Shown: positions 47,921 through 58,975, counted from the first letter of the stretch. The stretch is DNA of 64,000 nt from Euphorbia lathyris (GCF_963576675.1 NC_088911.1:137271929-137335928), one strand, 5' to 3'. Notes: generated from the letters alone by a model not told the origin. Numbers and translations: made by a program.

Positions 47921-49297
47921 TTACTGCCTGTCCCTATTAATCTGAGCCACCTGATTGCTCAAGTCCTTACAGAAGGCTTCATTGTTGGCAAGCCTAGCTG
48001 AGATCTCCTTCAGAAGAGTGATCACTTCGTCAGATTCCTTAGGGTGTTGCACTGGCCCTTGATTTTGCTGTTGGTATGGGGGCATGCCAAGCCCCTGCTC
48101 TCTATACTCTTGAACAAATCCGCTAGGAGGTCGGAGCACATTCTGATTTGAATTCCCGTAAGAGAGGTTCGGGTGCTGAGGCCTCCTGTAGTTGCCATTG
48201 TTGTTGTAGGAGTTGTAGTTGTTGGGGTTACCGTTGTTGTAGTTCTGATTGTATCTTGGCTGCCCCCCAACGTAATTGACCATCTCCACCCCATCTCCAG
48301 CGAAAGGGCTACCTGCTTGACAATCCTTTCCATTGTGGTCGCCGCCACAGTGCACGCAGGTGGGAGGTTGGCTAAGCGTAGCCAACAGTACATCCATCTT
48401 CCTACTCAAATCTGCAACAGCTGGATTTTGTTCCTGTTCTTCCATAACAAATACCCGCTGCCTAGTGGGGCCGACGAGCTTCTGTTCTTGCCACTGTACG
48501 CTCTTTCTAGCCAGCTCATTAATCATGTCATATGCCTCTGCTGCTGTCTTTCTAAACAAATCTCCACCCGCTGCGGAGTCGACAATGGCTCTGTTTGTGG
48601 GTGTCAGTCCGTGATAGAAGACGCTCACTAACTGATGCTTAGGTATGTCATGATGAGGGCACATACGCAGCATTTTCCTGAATCAAGTCCAAGATGTGTG
48701 GAGCGCCTCGTGCTCGGGTTGGTGGAAGGATGTGATCTCACCCCTGAGCATTGCTGTCTTCGAGGGAGGGAAGTAGTAGGACAAGAATTCCTTCTCCAAC
48801 CCTGCCCATGTTGTGATTGAACCAAGCTCCAGTGTTCTCAGCCATTCCAAAGCTTGCCCCGTCAGAGAGAATGGGAAAAGTTTCAGTCTAGAAGCATCTT
48901 GGGGGACCCCGTCGGTCCTTGCAGTGTCTGCGCACATTAGGAAGCGATCCAGATGATCATTCGGGCTTTCATGTGCTTCTCCTCCAAACAATCCAGTCTG
49001 TTGGATCAAGTGAATTATACCAGACTTGATTTCGTATGTGTTTACCGGAATGTTTGGAGCAGCAATGCCTGACAGATGCTGATGTCGGTAGGGTGCCAGG
49101 ATCTCACTCATCAGACGAGTGTCGCTCTCTGGTCCGGTGTTCTCATTGTTCCGTTCATTGTCAGTCATCTTGACGGGCTCGATAGGCTCGATGATCTCGT
49201 CTTGCTTCAGCTTTCCGATCTGTTTGCTCCTGCGAAGAGTACGTTCAAGTTCAGGGTTAAGAGGGACAACCGGTATTTTTGCTGATCTCGTAGGCAT
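47921..49297 (-). pseudogene. gag: Athila gag with one stop
   Basis: From ATG at 49297 (MPTRSAKIPVV) a gag domain runs through GGEAHESPNDHLDRFL, LKLFPFSLTGQALEWL and FLSYYFPPSKTAMLRGEI. TGA at 48681-48683 interrupts, and the same frame resumes directly (CPHHDIPKHQLVSVFYHGL ... DMINELA). Then come a zinc knuckle CVHCGGDHNGKDC, an Asn/Tyr-rich tract and a helical tail ending at 47921. The single TGA replaces a usual Arg codon, so this is nearly intact. Confidence 0.87.
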
Positions 49298-49654
49298 ACG
49301 CTGAGAAAAGATAAATACAGAAATAAATGAAAGCTGAAGGGGAATCATACAAATCATACAGTTTTGTACAAGTATAAGAATGGTATGGGTAAACATATAC
49401 AGACACGTATAGGTGAAGTTGATAGCTACATGTTCGTACAAACGAATACACACAAGCGTAAGCATAAACAATGATGGTTATCATAAATGAGTATATATAA
49501 ATAAGTGTATATGAACAAGTATAAATGGTATAGATACGTAAAAAAAAGAATCATGATTATAAACAAGTATATATGATATTAACAAGGAAAGTATTCACAA
49601 AGAATGCCTAAACTAACAAGTCGACCTTTGGTTCGATATTGCAGAAGAAATAAA
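49298..49654. other. Athila leader between primer site and gag
   Basis: About 350 bp of AT-rich sequence with GTATA and ATAAG words; no frame supported. Confidence 0.55.
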
Positions 49655-49672
49655 TCCCCGGCAACGGCGCCA
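49655..49672 (-). other. Primer-binding site, tRNA-Asp type, of Athila element
   Basis: Minus strand TGGCGCCGTTGCCGGGGA, the usual Athila primer site, lies a few bases inside the 5' LTR edge at 49679. Confidence 0.93.
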
Positions 49673-49678
49673 AAAACT

Positions 49679-51331
49679 TGATACGCCCTCACCTAACTCG
49701 AGATGAGAACTCACTAAGGGATAAGTGTACCCCGTCGTTATCAAGTAATAAATTTCTGGTTTAAGTCCAGGTTATCGTCCACAGGATTTATTTCTGCAAG
49801 TACCGAGCTACTCGATCTCGGATGTTATCTAGGCTTAGGGGGTTTTGAGTTGGTTTGTTTATATTAATCTACTCCTAGGTTGAATTATACTAATCCTAGC
49901 TAAGTTATCTAATTCTAACTAGGTTATCTAATTCTAGCAAAGTTATTCTACGCCTAACTAAGTTACTTTATCCCTAATTGATCTTTTACCAATGCAATTA
50001 ACCGAATGATCATGAAGGGATACGATGATAATGAAAATAGGATGTTTAAACAATTGAATTGAAACTAAGTCACTTGTGTCCAAGGCGATTAACCCGACCT
50101 ATCCTCCTAAAGTCCCTAGTTCGTGATTCCCTTGTAAGGCCGAAACTAGCTCTAAGGCTCAGTAATTTGGGCTTAATCTTCTATAGGGTTGTCAATCCTA
50201 TAGGCACTGACTAGGTCAGATTCAGCTCGCAATATGTGCCAACCTAATTTTGGGATTATCGAATGAGTTAAACCAATCAGACAAAGCGTAAAACAAAGAT
50301 TGAAACATCAAAACAATTGAATGAACAAGAACTATAATATATATATCAAAGATGGAAACATTGTCACGAAGTTACAATAAACCTAGAATTCATAGCATGT
50401 ATCAGAGGCTAGACAGAATGTAAAAGAAGAAAAATCCCTTTCAGGGAACCTGTCTACCAATGCAGGCGTCTTTCTAGGATTTAAGGATGGAGCTTGAGCA
50501 ATCCTCGGTGAACGGAGCTTCGAAGGTATCTTCAATGGAGGTTTGAAGGATATGGAGGAGGTGGAGAGGATTTCTCAAGGTGGAAGCTAAACTAATTACA
50601 AAAGTGAAAGATATTGAATTACAATTGAAAAACCCTATTTATAGATGCGTCTCGGGCCTCGTTTTGACCTATTTTCGTGTCCTAGTTGGTGTAGGAAGAC
50701 GTGGGGCCGAGCGTGGCTTCGTGGGGGCGGAATTGGTCTTTTTGACCAATTCCCGCAGGGCTGCTCGCCGAGCAGGAAAGGCTGCTCGCGCCGAGCAGCC
50801 CCCTGTTCGCCGAGCAGGCGCCTGGTGGCCTGCTCGGCGAGCAGGCCTCTGGCGGCCTGCTCGGCGAGCAGGCCTCCAGAGGCCTGCTCGGCGAGCAGAA
50901 ATGGCCCGTAGGGCCCTGCTCGCCGAGCGTTTTCGCCCGAAGCACGCTCGATCCAAGCTCGATGAGTTCTGCGACCTTTTTCGTCCGACTTCACACCTGC
51001 ACACGCATAAAAACTCCGGAAAACATTAGTCCAAAAGCCAAATTGATCCGTCAATCGCTTATTTTGAGCAAACGCTTCGTTTGGTGCGACTTTTGACGGA
51101 CCAATTAGCTTCAAAAGATAACGGAATTCTAATACGCATGCTATTTCGGCCGTATTTGCCTAAATTGATTACAAAACAAGCCTAAACGACGAAAAGTAAA
51201 TAGAATGTTCTCAATTCCTAACTTACTCACACAAAAGCATTTAAATGCGAGAATTGCTCGCTTATTAGCCAAATAACCCTAAAAACCGTCCTAAAACCGT
51301 ACCCAAAGATAGGGGTTTTTGACCCCTATCA
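49679..51331 (-). repeat. 5' LTR of Athila element
   Basis: 1653 bp, near identical to 42492-44145. The minus-strand start is TGATAGGGG at 51331. Confidence 0.93.
50635..50935. promoter_or_regulatory. TATA box and upstream dyad array of Athila 5' LTR
   Basis: Minus-strand CTATAAATAG at 50635-50644, with the CTGCTCG/CGAGCAG dyad array at about 50759-50933 upstream in element sense. Here most dyads have G as middle base on the plus strand, unlike the 3' LTR. Confidence 0.72.
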
Positions 51332-51336
51332 GTGTT

Positions 51337-52240
51337 CTAGGAGCAGAGAAATTATGGTCAATACCACTAGCTTCACAGAATTCATCAAACTGTTGGTTTT
51401 TGAATTCTCCACCATTGTCACTTCTAATATGAGCTACTTTTAGGTCTTTGTCATTTTCAAGTTTCTTAATCAATGTTGTGAACATCTCAAATGTTTCATC
51501 CTTGCTACTCAGCAAGATGATCCAAGTGTACCGAGAGAAATCGTCTACAATGACTAAGGAAAATTTCTTACCTCCCAAGCTGAGTGGCTGGACAGGTCCG
51601 AAAAGATCCAAGTGTAGTAATTCCAATGGTCTCTTGGTTGAGACAATATTTTTACTTTGAAATGACTTCTTAGTTTGTTTACCTTGTTGACAAGCATTAC
51701 ACAATTGATCTTTTTCAAATTTAAGTTTGGGCAATCCCTCAACTAGTTGCTTTCTAGCTAATTTGGCAAGAAGGTCCATGCTTACATGAGCAAGTCTTCT
51801 ATGCCATAGCCAGGAGTTATCCTCTTTAGACACTAAGCATATATTTTTAGAAAACTATTTTCTAAACTCAGCATGTATACATTGTCTACACGAGGGGCAG
51901 TTAAAATCAATTCGTTTGTTTTTCCCTCGAGTATTTGACACTGAGTATCATCAAATACAACCTTTTTGCCGCTCTTGCAAAGATGAGCTACACTCAGCAG
52001 ATTGTATTTGAGACCTTTAACTAAGGAGATTGACTCAATAGTTGGGTTACCTCCGATAGTACCTGAGCCGACTATCTTACCCTTCTTATTGTCTCCAAAG
52101 CTTACACTTCCTCCTCGTTTAAGCTCTAGTGTGATGAATTGAGTTTCATCACCAGTCATGTGCCTCGAGCATGCGCTGTCTATATACCACAGTTTTGATT
52201 TTTCCACGCATCTCAGGCTCACCTGCATTTTAGACTATTC
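51337..52240 (-). pseudogene. pol: Copia protease and integrase N-half, split by the Athila element
   Basis: Protease frame (52228-51833) has DSACSRHMTGDE, the copia active-site region with DSA in place of the more usual DSG, and ends at a stop at 51833. Integrase (51833-51337) has the HHCC finger (WHRRLAHVS ... CNACQQGKQ), FGPVQPLSLGGKKFSLVIVDD and HIRSDNGGEF, then is cut after the NFSAPRT motif. The remaining catalytic Glu motif is at 42486 on the far side of the Athila element. A stop also lies just upstream at about 52235. Confidence 0.9.
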
Positions 52241-53897
52241 ATCTTTAGGTACCCAATTTTTTTTGGGTCCTCGTTTGTTAGCATAAATAGGTGCAAAGTC
52301 ATATTTTAATTTATGACGACATACTTATAGAGTGGCCACTTTTGCCACAGAAGTCACAGTGAATTTCCCTTTGAGGGTGATGTTGAGTGTGGTCAGCATT
52401 ATTGTGCTGAGCATGCCAACATACTTTAGTGGTATGTCCTTTCTTTCTGCAGAAGTCACATTGGACAATCCGCTTATTGTACCAACACACTTCTCTTGTA
52501 TGCCCCTTTTTCCCGCAACAGTCACACTATGTGAACTGTTTATGTTGACTAGTACTTGAGTACTCAGCATGGGTTTTATTTTTATTTGAGCCTCTTATTT
52601 GGCTCTGTAGGGTAGTGACATTCCTTTTTAGTTTCTTTGAATCTGATTGGACCTCCGAGACAAACTTATGCATAAGTTTTATGTTACTATGCAAAGTTGA
52701 GTTGTCTTGGAGAAGATATCGGAGGTCACTCAGCTTGACCTCTTCGATCTCATCACACCGCCTGCTAAATGCCTTTACTTTCTTATTGCACTTTTTAGTT
52801 AGCGCATATAAATCACTCAGGGCGTTTATCATCTCATTTCTAAGCAAAAGTAAGGATGTTACCTCATTATTGTTTTCCTCATGGCCAGTTTCATCAGAGA
52901 GGTCAGCTTGCTCAGAATAAGTGCGGTCAGCATCATCGGCCATGAAGCATATATTTGATGTTTCATTTGCATCAGCTTCTGATGAGGTTGACTCATCACT
53001 ATCACTCCATGTGGCTACCATAGCCTTTCTGCTGCCCTTCTTGTCTTTCTTCAGCATGGGACATCTTGACTTGATGTGCCCAGTTTGGTGGCACTCGAAG
53101 CATATGACAGGCTTTGAGCTGTCCTTCTTATATTTGTTGTCACTGGGCTCAGCTTTGTACTTGTCATTTTTTCTGAATGACCTTTTGCTATTCCTATCAT
53201 TCTTCCTGGACAGCTTCTTCATTTTCCTGGTGAACATTGTCATTTCCTCATCATCATATGAATCAACTTCGATAGGGTCAGCTTTCATGACAAGTGATTT
53301 TTGTTTCTTGTCTTCTGACTTCTCTTTTTCTTCAAAGTTTTTCATTGATATCTCATGAGTCAGCAACGATCCGATCAGCTCATCGTACTTATACGTAGTC
53401 AGGTCCTGAGCTTCCTCCACTGCAGTCTTTTTGACCAGCCAGCTTTTGGGAAGACTTCTCAAGATCTTCTTCACCTGTTCTTCTTCGGTGAAGTTCTTTC
53501 CAAGTCTTTTCAGCTCATTTATAATTTTGGTAAATCTAGCGTTCATTCCCGAGATGTCCTCATTATCATTCATCTCGAACAACTCGTATAATCTCATATG
53601 CTGATTTACTTTTGATTCTTTGACCTTGCTTGTGCCTTCGTAGGTCAGTTCAAGCTTTTTCCAAATCTCCTGTGCTGACTCACAACCTGAAATCTTGTTG
53701 TATTCTGCAGCATCTAAAGCACAATGAAGCATATTGATAGCCGAAGCATTGTTTTGAAGTTTTCTAAGGTCATCTTCTGACCACTCAGTTTCACTCTTAA
53801 CAACTTTCTCATTGTTAACAGTTTTATATGGCACGTATGGGCCTTGAACTATTGCAAGCCATGCACTCATGTTTGTGGCTTGAATAAAGTTCTTCAT
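52240..53897 (-). pseudogene. gag: Copia gag with several zinc knuckles
   Basis: From ATG 53897 a 456-codon frame: capsid-like region (LTYEGTSKVKESKVNQHMRL, ARFTKIINELKRLG; UBN2-type gag), a basic stretch, zinc knuckle CFECHQTGHIKSRC (about 53107-53066), an acidic segment, then coiled-coil-like helices. TAG at 52524-52526 stops it, but the same frame goes on with knuckles CDCCGKKGHTREVC and CDFCRKKGHTTKVC and a damaged fourth (CDFCGKSGHS), followed by another stop and the lead-in to protease. Multiple knuckles after a long spacer are in keeping with a Sirevirus-like gag. Confidence 0.85.
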
Positions 53898-54065
53898 CCT
53901 ATTCTTCTAGAATGTATAATTGGATCCAAAGAATAGGGGAGGCCGACTAATTGATAATCCCTCAGGGAGTATCTGTGTTGTTTGGTTCCCGGGAAGGAAA
54001 CGAGTGTTGTTTTCAGCCATTTATCGGGATCAGCTCAAGATAGTTATATCTTTGAGTAGTGAGCT

Positions 54066-54082
54066 TAAGCTCTGATACGACT
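54066..54082 (-). other. Primer-binding site of copia element
   Basis: Minus strand GTCGTATCAGAGC, one change from the usual initiator tRNA-Met primer site TGGTATCAGAGC, directly inside the 5' LTR edge. Confidence 0.82.
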
Positions 54083-55577
54083 TGTTGGTCCCGTGTGATT
54101 AGTTCCAAAGGGGGGTTAGGAACTAATGTAACTTTTTCGCTAATTAATCTTGCTGACTTGATAATTTTGGTGAGTTTATTAATTCAGCTTTGGTCAGCTT
54201 GGCCGATCTTAGTGTAAGACAACTTTAGTCAGATGTTGACTAAGACTGTTTCACTTGTGAGTTGGGAATTGACACTCTTGTGGTCAGCTTCCAACTCAGC
54301 ACTCCAATTTACTCAGTGTCAGCTTTAAACAGTTTATATGCTGAGTAAATATAACAAGCAACATATGTATATATATATATATATATATATATTATGAGAG
54401 TTAGAAATTACTCAGTATCACTTATCCTGGTTTGGCCTCTCCGCCTACGTCCAGTCCCCAGACTCCTCCGGGCTTTTAGAATCCAATACTGAGCTCTTTA
54501 AAGGTAGAGCACAAACCAGTTACAAGGCAGTTGAATATGCAAGAGTACCTTCCTCTATTCGTCTACTCAACTCCTACTAAGTGCTATAATCCAGCACCTA
54601 GATTTCTCTACCACTGAGTATTTACAACCAAACACTCAGCACAACACTCTCAATTTACGATTGATACAATTTGCTCTTTTTCAGATAAAGAACACTTTAG
54701 ATGATTACAAAACAATCAATCTAGCATTTACACAGGGATAGAAAGTTGGTGTAAGATTTCTTTCTTGTTTTTGAGTGCTTTGAACTTGTATTTTCTCTCT
54801 TGTAGATTCTGTAAATCGGCAATGATCCAAGAGGATTGCTTGTCCTTTTATAGTTGTATTTTGAGGATTAAATGATTTGAATTTGATTTGTTCGTTGAAT
54901 CCAAAACGGCTCTTTTGGGGGACAAACTTCTGGTCAGCTTCAGATGTGCAGGCCAATCTTATTTTCTGATTTCTTTAGATGTCAGGCTTGTCTTCTTCCT
55001 ACAGGCTTTGTCTTCTTACGGGATTTTGTCTTATAGCAATGAACAGTTGACCCATGCATCTCGAAAATTGGCTTTTGCGTAATTCCAATGCTTCAATTAT
55101 TGGTGCAGACAGTTGTCGGATTTGTCTTTTAGCAAACGGATCATTCATGCTGTCATGAAGATCACTCAACTTCACTTCGATAGTCATTGTCTTTGATTGT
55201 CACCAATTCTCATACTGAGTTCTTTTTTCACTCAGCTTCCATGGTCAGCTTCGTTCTGTAGGATCTGGTTCTGAAGCAGACTTCTTTTATGCTGAGTTTC
55301 GTTCCACTCAGCTTCTTTGATCAGCTTCATTTTTAAGCTGTTGTTTTGAAGATGACTTATCTTCTCTTGTGCTGAGTTGCTCTTCACTCAGCTTGTGTTG
55401 TGTTCTCATGCTGATTTTTTCTATCTTAATTTTTATTTCCTTTTGCATTTATACTCAATATTGAACAAACAGATTAGTACAATTAAATCAAAGCACTTAA
55501 ATTTAATTGTCTCTTAATCATGGATTAAACTTAAATGATTTTGTCAAATCAAAATCTTGTGGAAAGGTGTTTCAACA
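54083..55577 (-). repeat. 5' LTR of copia element, complete (1495 bp)
   Basis: Minus-strand TGTTGAAAC at 55577 to GGACCAACA at 54083; 5-bp terminal inverted repeat. An (AT)n microsatellite lies at about 54366-54393. Next to its outer edge the LINE ORF1 begins. Confidence 0.9.
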
Positions 55578-56235
55578 GTATGCATACCCGATAACTCCAT
55601 AATAGAAGCAGAACTATGGTAATCGTTCATATCTTATATTTACCCATAGCCATTCTCCGCCACTTCTCTTAAGTTTCTGTCCCAGTTTCAAGGTATTTCG
55701 AACGTCAATGGTAACCTTGATACGCAAGTAACTTTGTATTAGGCCAATAAAGTTCTTGGGGTCTACCTCCACGTAGTGGCCTATTTGATTGCCAATAGCC
55801 TTGCATACTGCCTATGTTTGGAACCCTATACGCAAGTCAGATACTTACACCCAGATAATAAGGTCTGTCAATGTCGGATGCAATGCTTGTTCAGACATCC
55901 CTAGTTGTTTTACTATCAAAAGATTCTAGTTGAAAGTCCAAGGTCCATCATTAAGTACTTGTTGCAAATCAAGCTCATGGTAGAATTGAAAGAGGTACCT
56001 ATCATCCATGTATGTTTCGGTTATTGTCAATCCTTTAACAGATTGCCATATTGCTGCAAGTGTAGTTTTCATAGATTCAAAGTGAGTTGCTTTGATTGCA
56101 AGGAATTTTCCTATAATAAAATATGTCTGATGTTGTGTATTAATCTACAGGGCATCGTCTGTAATTTCCAGACCGTCGTCTTCACTATGTAGGCACAATT
56201 AGCATACCTTCTGCCAAACCTTTATTTTTCTCCAT
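55578..56235 (-). pseudogene. LINE ORF1 (DUF4283 type) fragment
   Basis: Minus-strand reading from about 56235 gives a decayed protein with several stops. It keeps the pattern of the DUF4283 domain of plant L1-type LINE ORF1: IGKFLAIKATHFESMKTTL, YLFQFYHELDLQQVLNDGPW, VDPKNFIGLIQSYLRIKV, GGEWLWVNIRYERLP. It ends where a zinc knuckle starts (FCFYYGVIGYAY, with Cys and His sites changed to Tyr), exactly at the copia LTR, so the copia inserted in this ORF. The remainder would lie left of the window. Host genes with DUF4283 exist, so LINE origin is likely but not proven. Confidence 0.7.
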
Positions 56236-56506
56236 GCTTTCAATCGATGCTTTCGTAGGTTAGGTCGATTAGAATAACTAATGATGTTGTGGTAGGTTGC
56301 GGTTTTGAAAGGGATGAGCGGTTGAGATAGGGAATACAAGGAAAAACGAAACAGGCGGTAGGTTAGGTTGGGAAGGAGACTCAGGTGGTAGGTTTAGGTT
56401 AAAGATATGAATTTAGGGGTAGCATCTCAAGAGAGAAGACGATACACACTCCAATAAGAGAGACCAGTGACGATTGTATTTACCATATATTGTTTAGTAA
56501 CACATA
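56236..56506. other. Sequence upstream of LINE ORF1
   Basis: Possibly LINE 5' UTR. GGTAGGTTAGGTT-type words repeat at 56260-56400. No frame supported. Confidence 0.4.
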
Positions 56507-56511
56507 CTTAT

Positions 56512-56758
56512 TGTAACGACCTAGTCCGGAGTGGATGGCGCTGGGGTAGAAGGCCTGAGCAAGGAGCGGCCCTAAGAGATAGCGATGGAGACATGAATGA
56601 ACTGAATCCCACATCGGAAGTAGAGAGGGAGTGATTGAGGCTTATTAGTAAGATGAGAATCCAATACATGCAGACACGTTTTAAAGCCATGAGGCCCAAG
56701 GTATTGGATTTGGGTCAGAGTGGACAATATCTACATGGTATTTGATCAGGATGTTACA
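56512..56758 (+). repeat. Solo LTR of a TRIM element
   Basis: 247 bp, TGTAACGACC to GATGTTACA, flanked by a perfect TSD CTTAT (56507-56511, 56759-56763). It is the same family as both LTRs of the TRIM at 59190-59753, which lie in the opposite orientation. Confidence 0.88.
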
Positions 56759-56763
56759 CTTAT

Positions 56764-57570
56764 TGTGTTTAGTTCTATTTTTTTTTCTTAATTTTGGATA
56801 TAGGTATTGCAATGCATTATATTGGATTGAAATCCCTAAGGTGATTTTTATATATGTACATTGTACAGTATGGTATTATTGTAGATTATGGATTATATAT
56901 TAGTCGATTAATTAACCTAAATTTTCGTTATGAGCTTAATAATAACATGTAAATATATATGTTTTACTGTGTTCAAATAAAAAAAAATTGTGGTTTAAAA
57001 GTTTGTCCAATTGGTAAATAAAGACATGTGGTTTAAAAGTTTGCAAATAGAGGTATGTATTATGTTTTATTTACAAAATAAAGTAATTTACAACCAATGA
57101 TATTTTTATCTTATTTTTTTTATTCTTACCTATCGACAAAACACAGTTGTGCAAAAAAAAACATAACTCCCTAAATCGAAACCATAAATAATTTGGTGGA
57201 TATTTTACGTTTCTTACTAATTTGACAGTTTATGAACTAAATTGATATTTAAGTTCATTTTAGATGGCTGCAATTCGATTTTCGGATCTGTGTTTTATCA
57301 ATATATAAATGTAATCTAATAAAAACAATAAAAATGCTCTTCATTGTCATTAGAATTTAACTGTGTAATTTCAAATACTTTATATTTATTTTTGAAAAAA
57401 AATATCACATGTCTCTATTTGCAAACTTTTAAACTACATACCGTTGTTTACAAATAGGACAAACTACAAGCATTATTCTTATACTTTATCCATAAAAAGA
57501 AACAATGACTTTAATGCACCAAAAAATGAAAGATCGGAATCCGCTTTTTTTTTTGTTTTTTTTTCTAGGG
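56764..57570. repeat. AT-rich stretch with foldback repeat
   Basis: Arms at about 56990-57058 (TGGTTTAAAAGTTTG ... GCAAATAGAG) and 57413-57472 (its inverse, imperfect) enclose about 350 bp, a MITE-like or foldback structure. No coding frame. Confidence 0.5.
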
Positions 57571-58600
57571 TTAATTACAAATAGATACCTTGTGGTTTCA
57601 CGGATTTACAGATGGATACCTGTGATATTTTTCGATACAAACGCAACCATTTGGTTTGGAAAATTTTCATTTTTTATTGACCTTGGCAAATTTGGCCGAT
57701 AACGACTTCAAAATGAAAATTTTCAAGAATTAAAGTTGTTTAATATCATATTTACTATAGAACTGCATTTTTAATTTTAAAATTAGCATTTTTGTAGTTT
57801 TTTCTCTAAACATTAACTTTATCTCTCATCAAAACCAACACTAAATGACCTCAAATTTAAAATTTTGAAGAATTAAAGTTGCTTAAAATATAATTTAACT
57901 CTTGAAAATTTTCATTTTGAGATCGTTAACGACCAAATTCAGAAAAATTCACAAAAAATGAAAATTTTGCAAACCACGACATTGCATTTGTAACGAAAAA
58001 TACCACAAATACCTATCTGGAAATCCGTGAAACCACATAGACTATGTTTGGTTCAGCTGTTAGCTAACAGTTGTTGTTGTTGCTGCTGTTAGCTGTTTGC
58101 GGTTGCAGTAAGCTGTTTGTTGTTGCTGTTAGCTGTTTCATTAGTGTTTGGTAAAATTATATTGAACTGTTGTTGTTAGTATTTAAAATGTCTAATATAG
58201 ACATGCTTTAAATTAATTAATAAAAAATTATAAAATAAAAAATGTATTACACAAATTAATAAAAATAATCTAAATAAAAAATTTATTGAACGCAACAAAA
58301 CCTTATTCTTTCGGTAATTATGTTATAGAAATAGAAATAATTTTAAAGAAGAAACATTTTTTCTGAAAAAATGATAATTTTATCAATAATAAATAACTAC
58401 AAACAGCTGTTTATGAAAAGCTCAAAAAATGAACTTTTCGTGAAAAACTCCAAAAACTGCAGTTTTCAGAGAAAATGTTAAACGCTACGGTTATATAAAT
58501 CTAACCAAACGCTATATTTTCTGCGATTTTGAATGAAATGTTAAACATTTTTCTGAAAAATTGAAACAAACACTTCCATGATATCTATTTGTAATTAACA
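57571..58600. repeat. MITE-like foldback with a second repeat inserted
   Basis: Left arm from 57571 (TTAATTACAAATAGATACCT, then TGTGGTTTCACGGATTTACAG) pairs with 57960-58038 and the outer tip with 58581-58599. Between them 58041-58580 is an inserted AT-rich repeat beginning ACTATGTTTGGTTCAGCTG with AACCAAAC and AAACAAACAC near its end, resembling hAT-type MITEs. Target duplications are not clear. Confidence 0.5.
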
Positions 58601-58844
58601 CTTTATTTTTTTCTATTAAGAGAACTATATATAATATACTAGAAGTAGATGTTGACGAGAGAATTGAAGAAGAGTGAGAATAGAATAGGAATCAAATTAG
58701 GAGTGTATGGGCTAACTCCACCAACTCCAAGTACATAAACTATAAGGGACCCATGTTAATAAATGTGGGGTCATTATTTGTACCTACTTCTTATAACAAA
58801 AGAGATAGATATGAAAATGGGTGGTTTTCAGCTTAACGTTTAAA

Positions 58845-58975
58845 AAATAGTATCAATTTAAACGGAATGTAATACGTTATTTATATTACTCTGTATATAA
58901 TTGACAGAATTTAACTGAGTAATATAAATAATGTATTACGTTCCGTTATCGAAACCTAAATCGATACCCTTTTTT
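58845..58975. repeat. Short foldback repeat
   Basis: About 55-bp arms (ACGGAATGTAATACGTTATT and its inverse AATGTATTACGTTCCGT) meet around a 10-20 bp centre. Likely a MITE. Confidence 0.6.

Larger units (their letters stand above)
42492..51331 (-). mobile_element. Athila-lineage gag-only (TR-GAG-like) retrotransposon
   Basis: Bounded by a perfect TSD GTGTT (42487-42491, 51332-51336) inside the copia integrase. Two LTRs of about 1654 bp begin TGATAGGGG and end GC(G/A)CATCA/GTATCA on the minus strand, and are near identical apart from the dyad array. The primer site for tRNA-Asp (49655-49672) gives minus orientation. Inside are gag (49297-47921) and one further ORF (46932-45718); no protease, RT, RNase H or integrase is present. 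It must have been mobilised by an autonomous Athila. Confidence 0.93.
33995..55577 (-). mobile_element. Sirevirus-like copia LTR retrotransposon, minus strand, carrying three nested insertions
   Basis: From right to left: 5' LTR (54083-55577), tRNA-Met-type primer site (about 54067-54082), gag (53897-52240), protease-integrase (52240-51337), insertion of the Athila element, integrase end-RT-RNase H (42486-40257), a solo LTR insertion, an env-position ORF (37968-35509), polypurine tract and 3' LTR (35025 to 33995, cut by the Ogre-like element). Copia order (integrase before RT), long LTR, multiple zinc knuckles and an extra ORF after pol suggest the Sirevirus lineage. It is inserted in a LINE ORF1. 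Confidence 0.88.

Noticed and set aside
56512..56758. Cassandra-type TRIM with 5S rRNA promoter
   Set aside because: No 5S internal control region (A-box, C-box) could be seen in the LTR.
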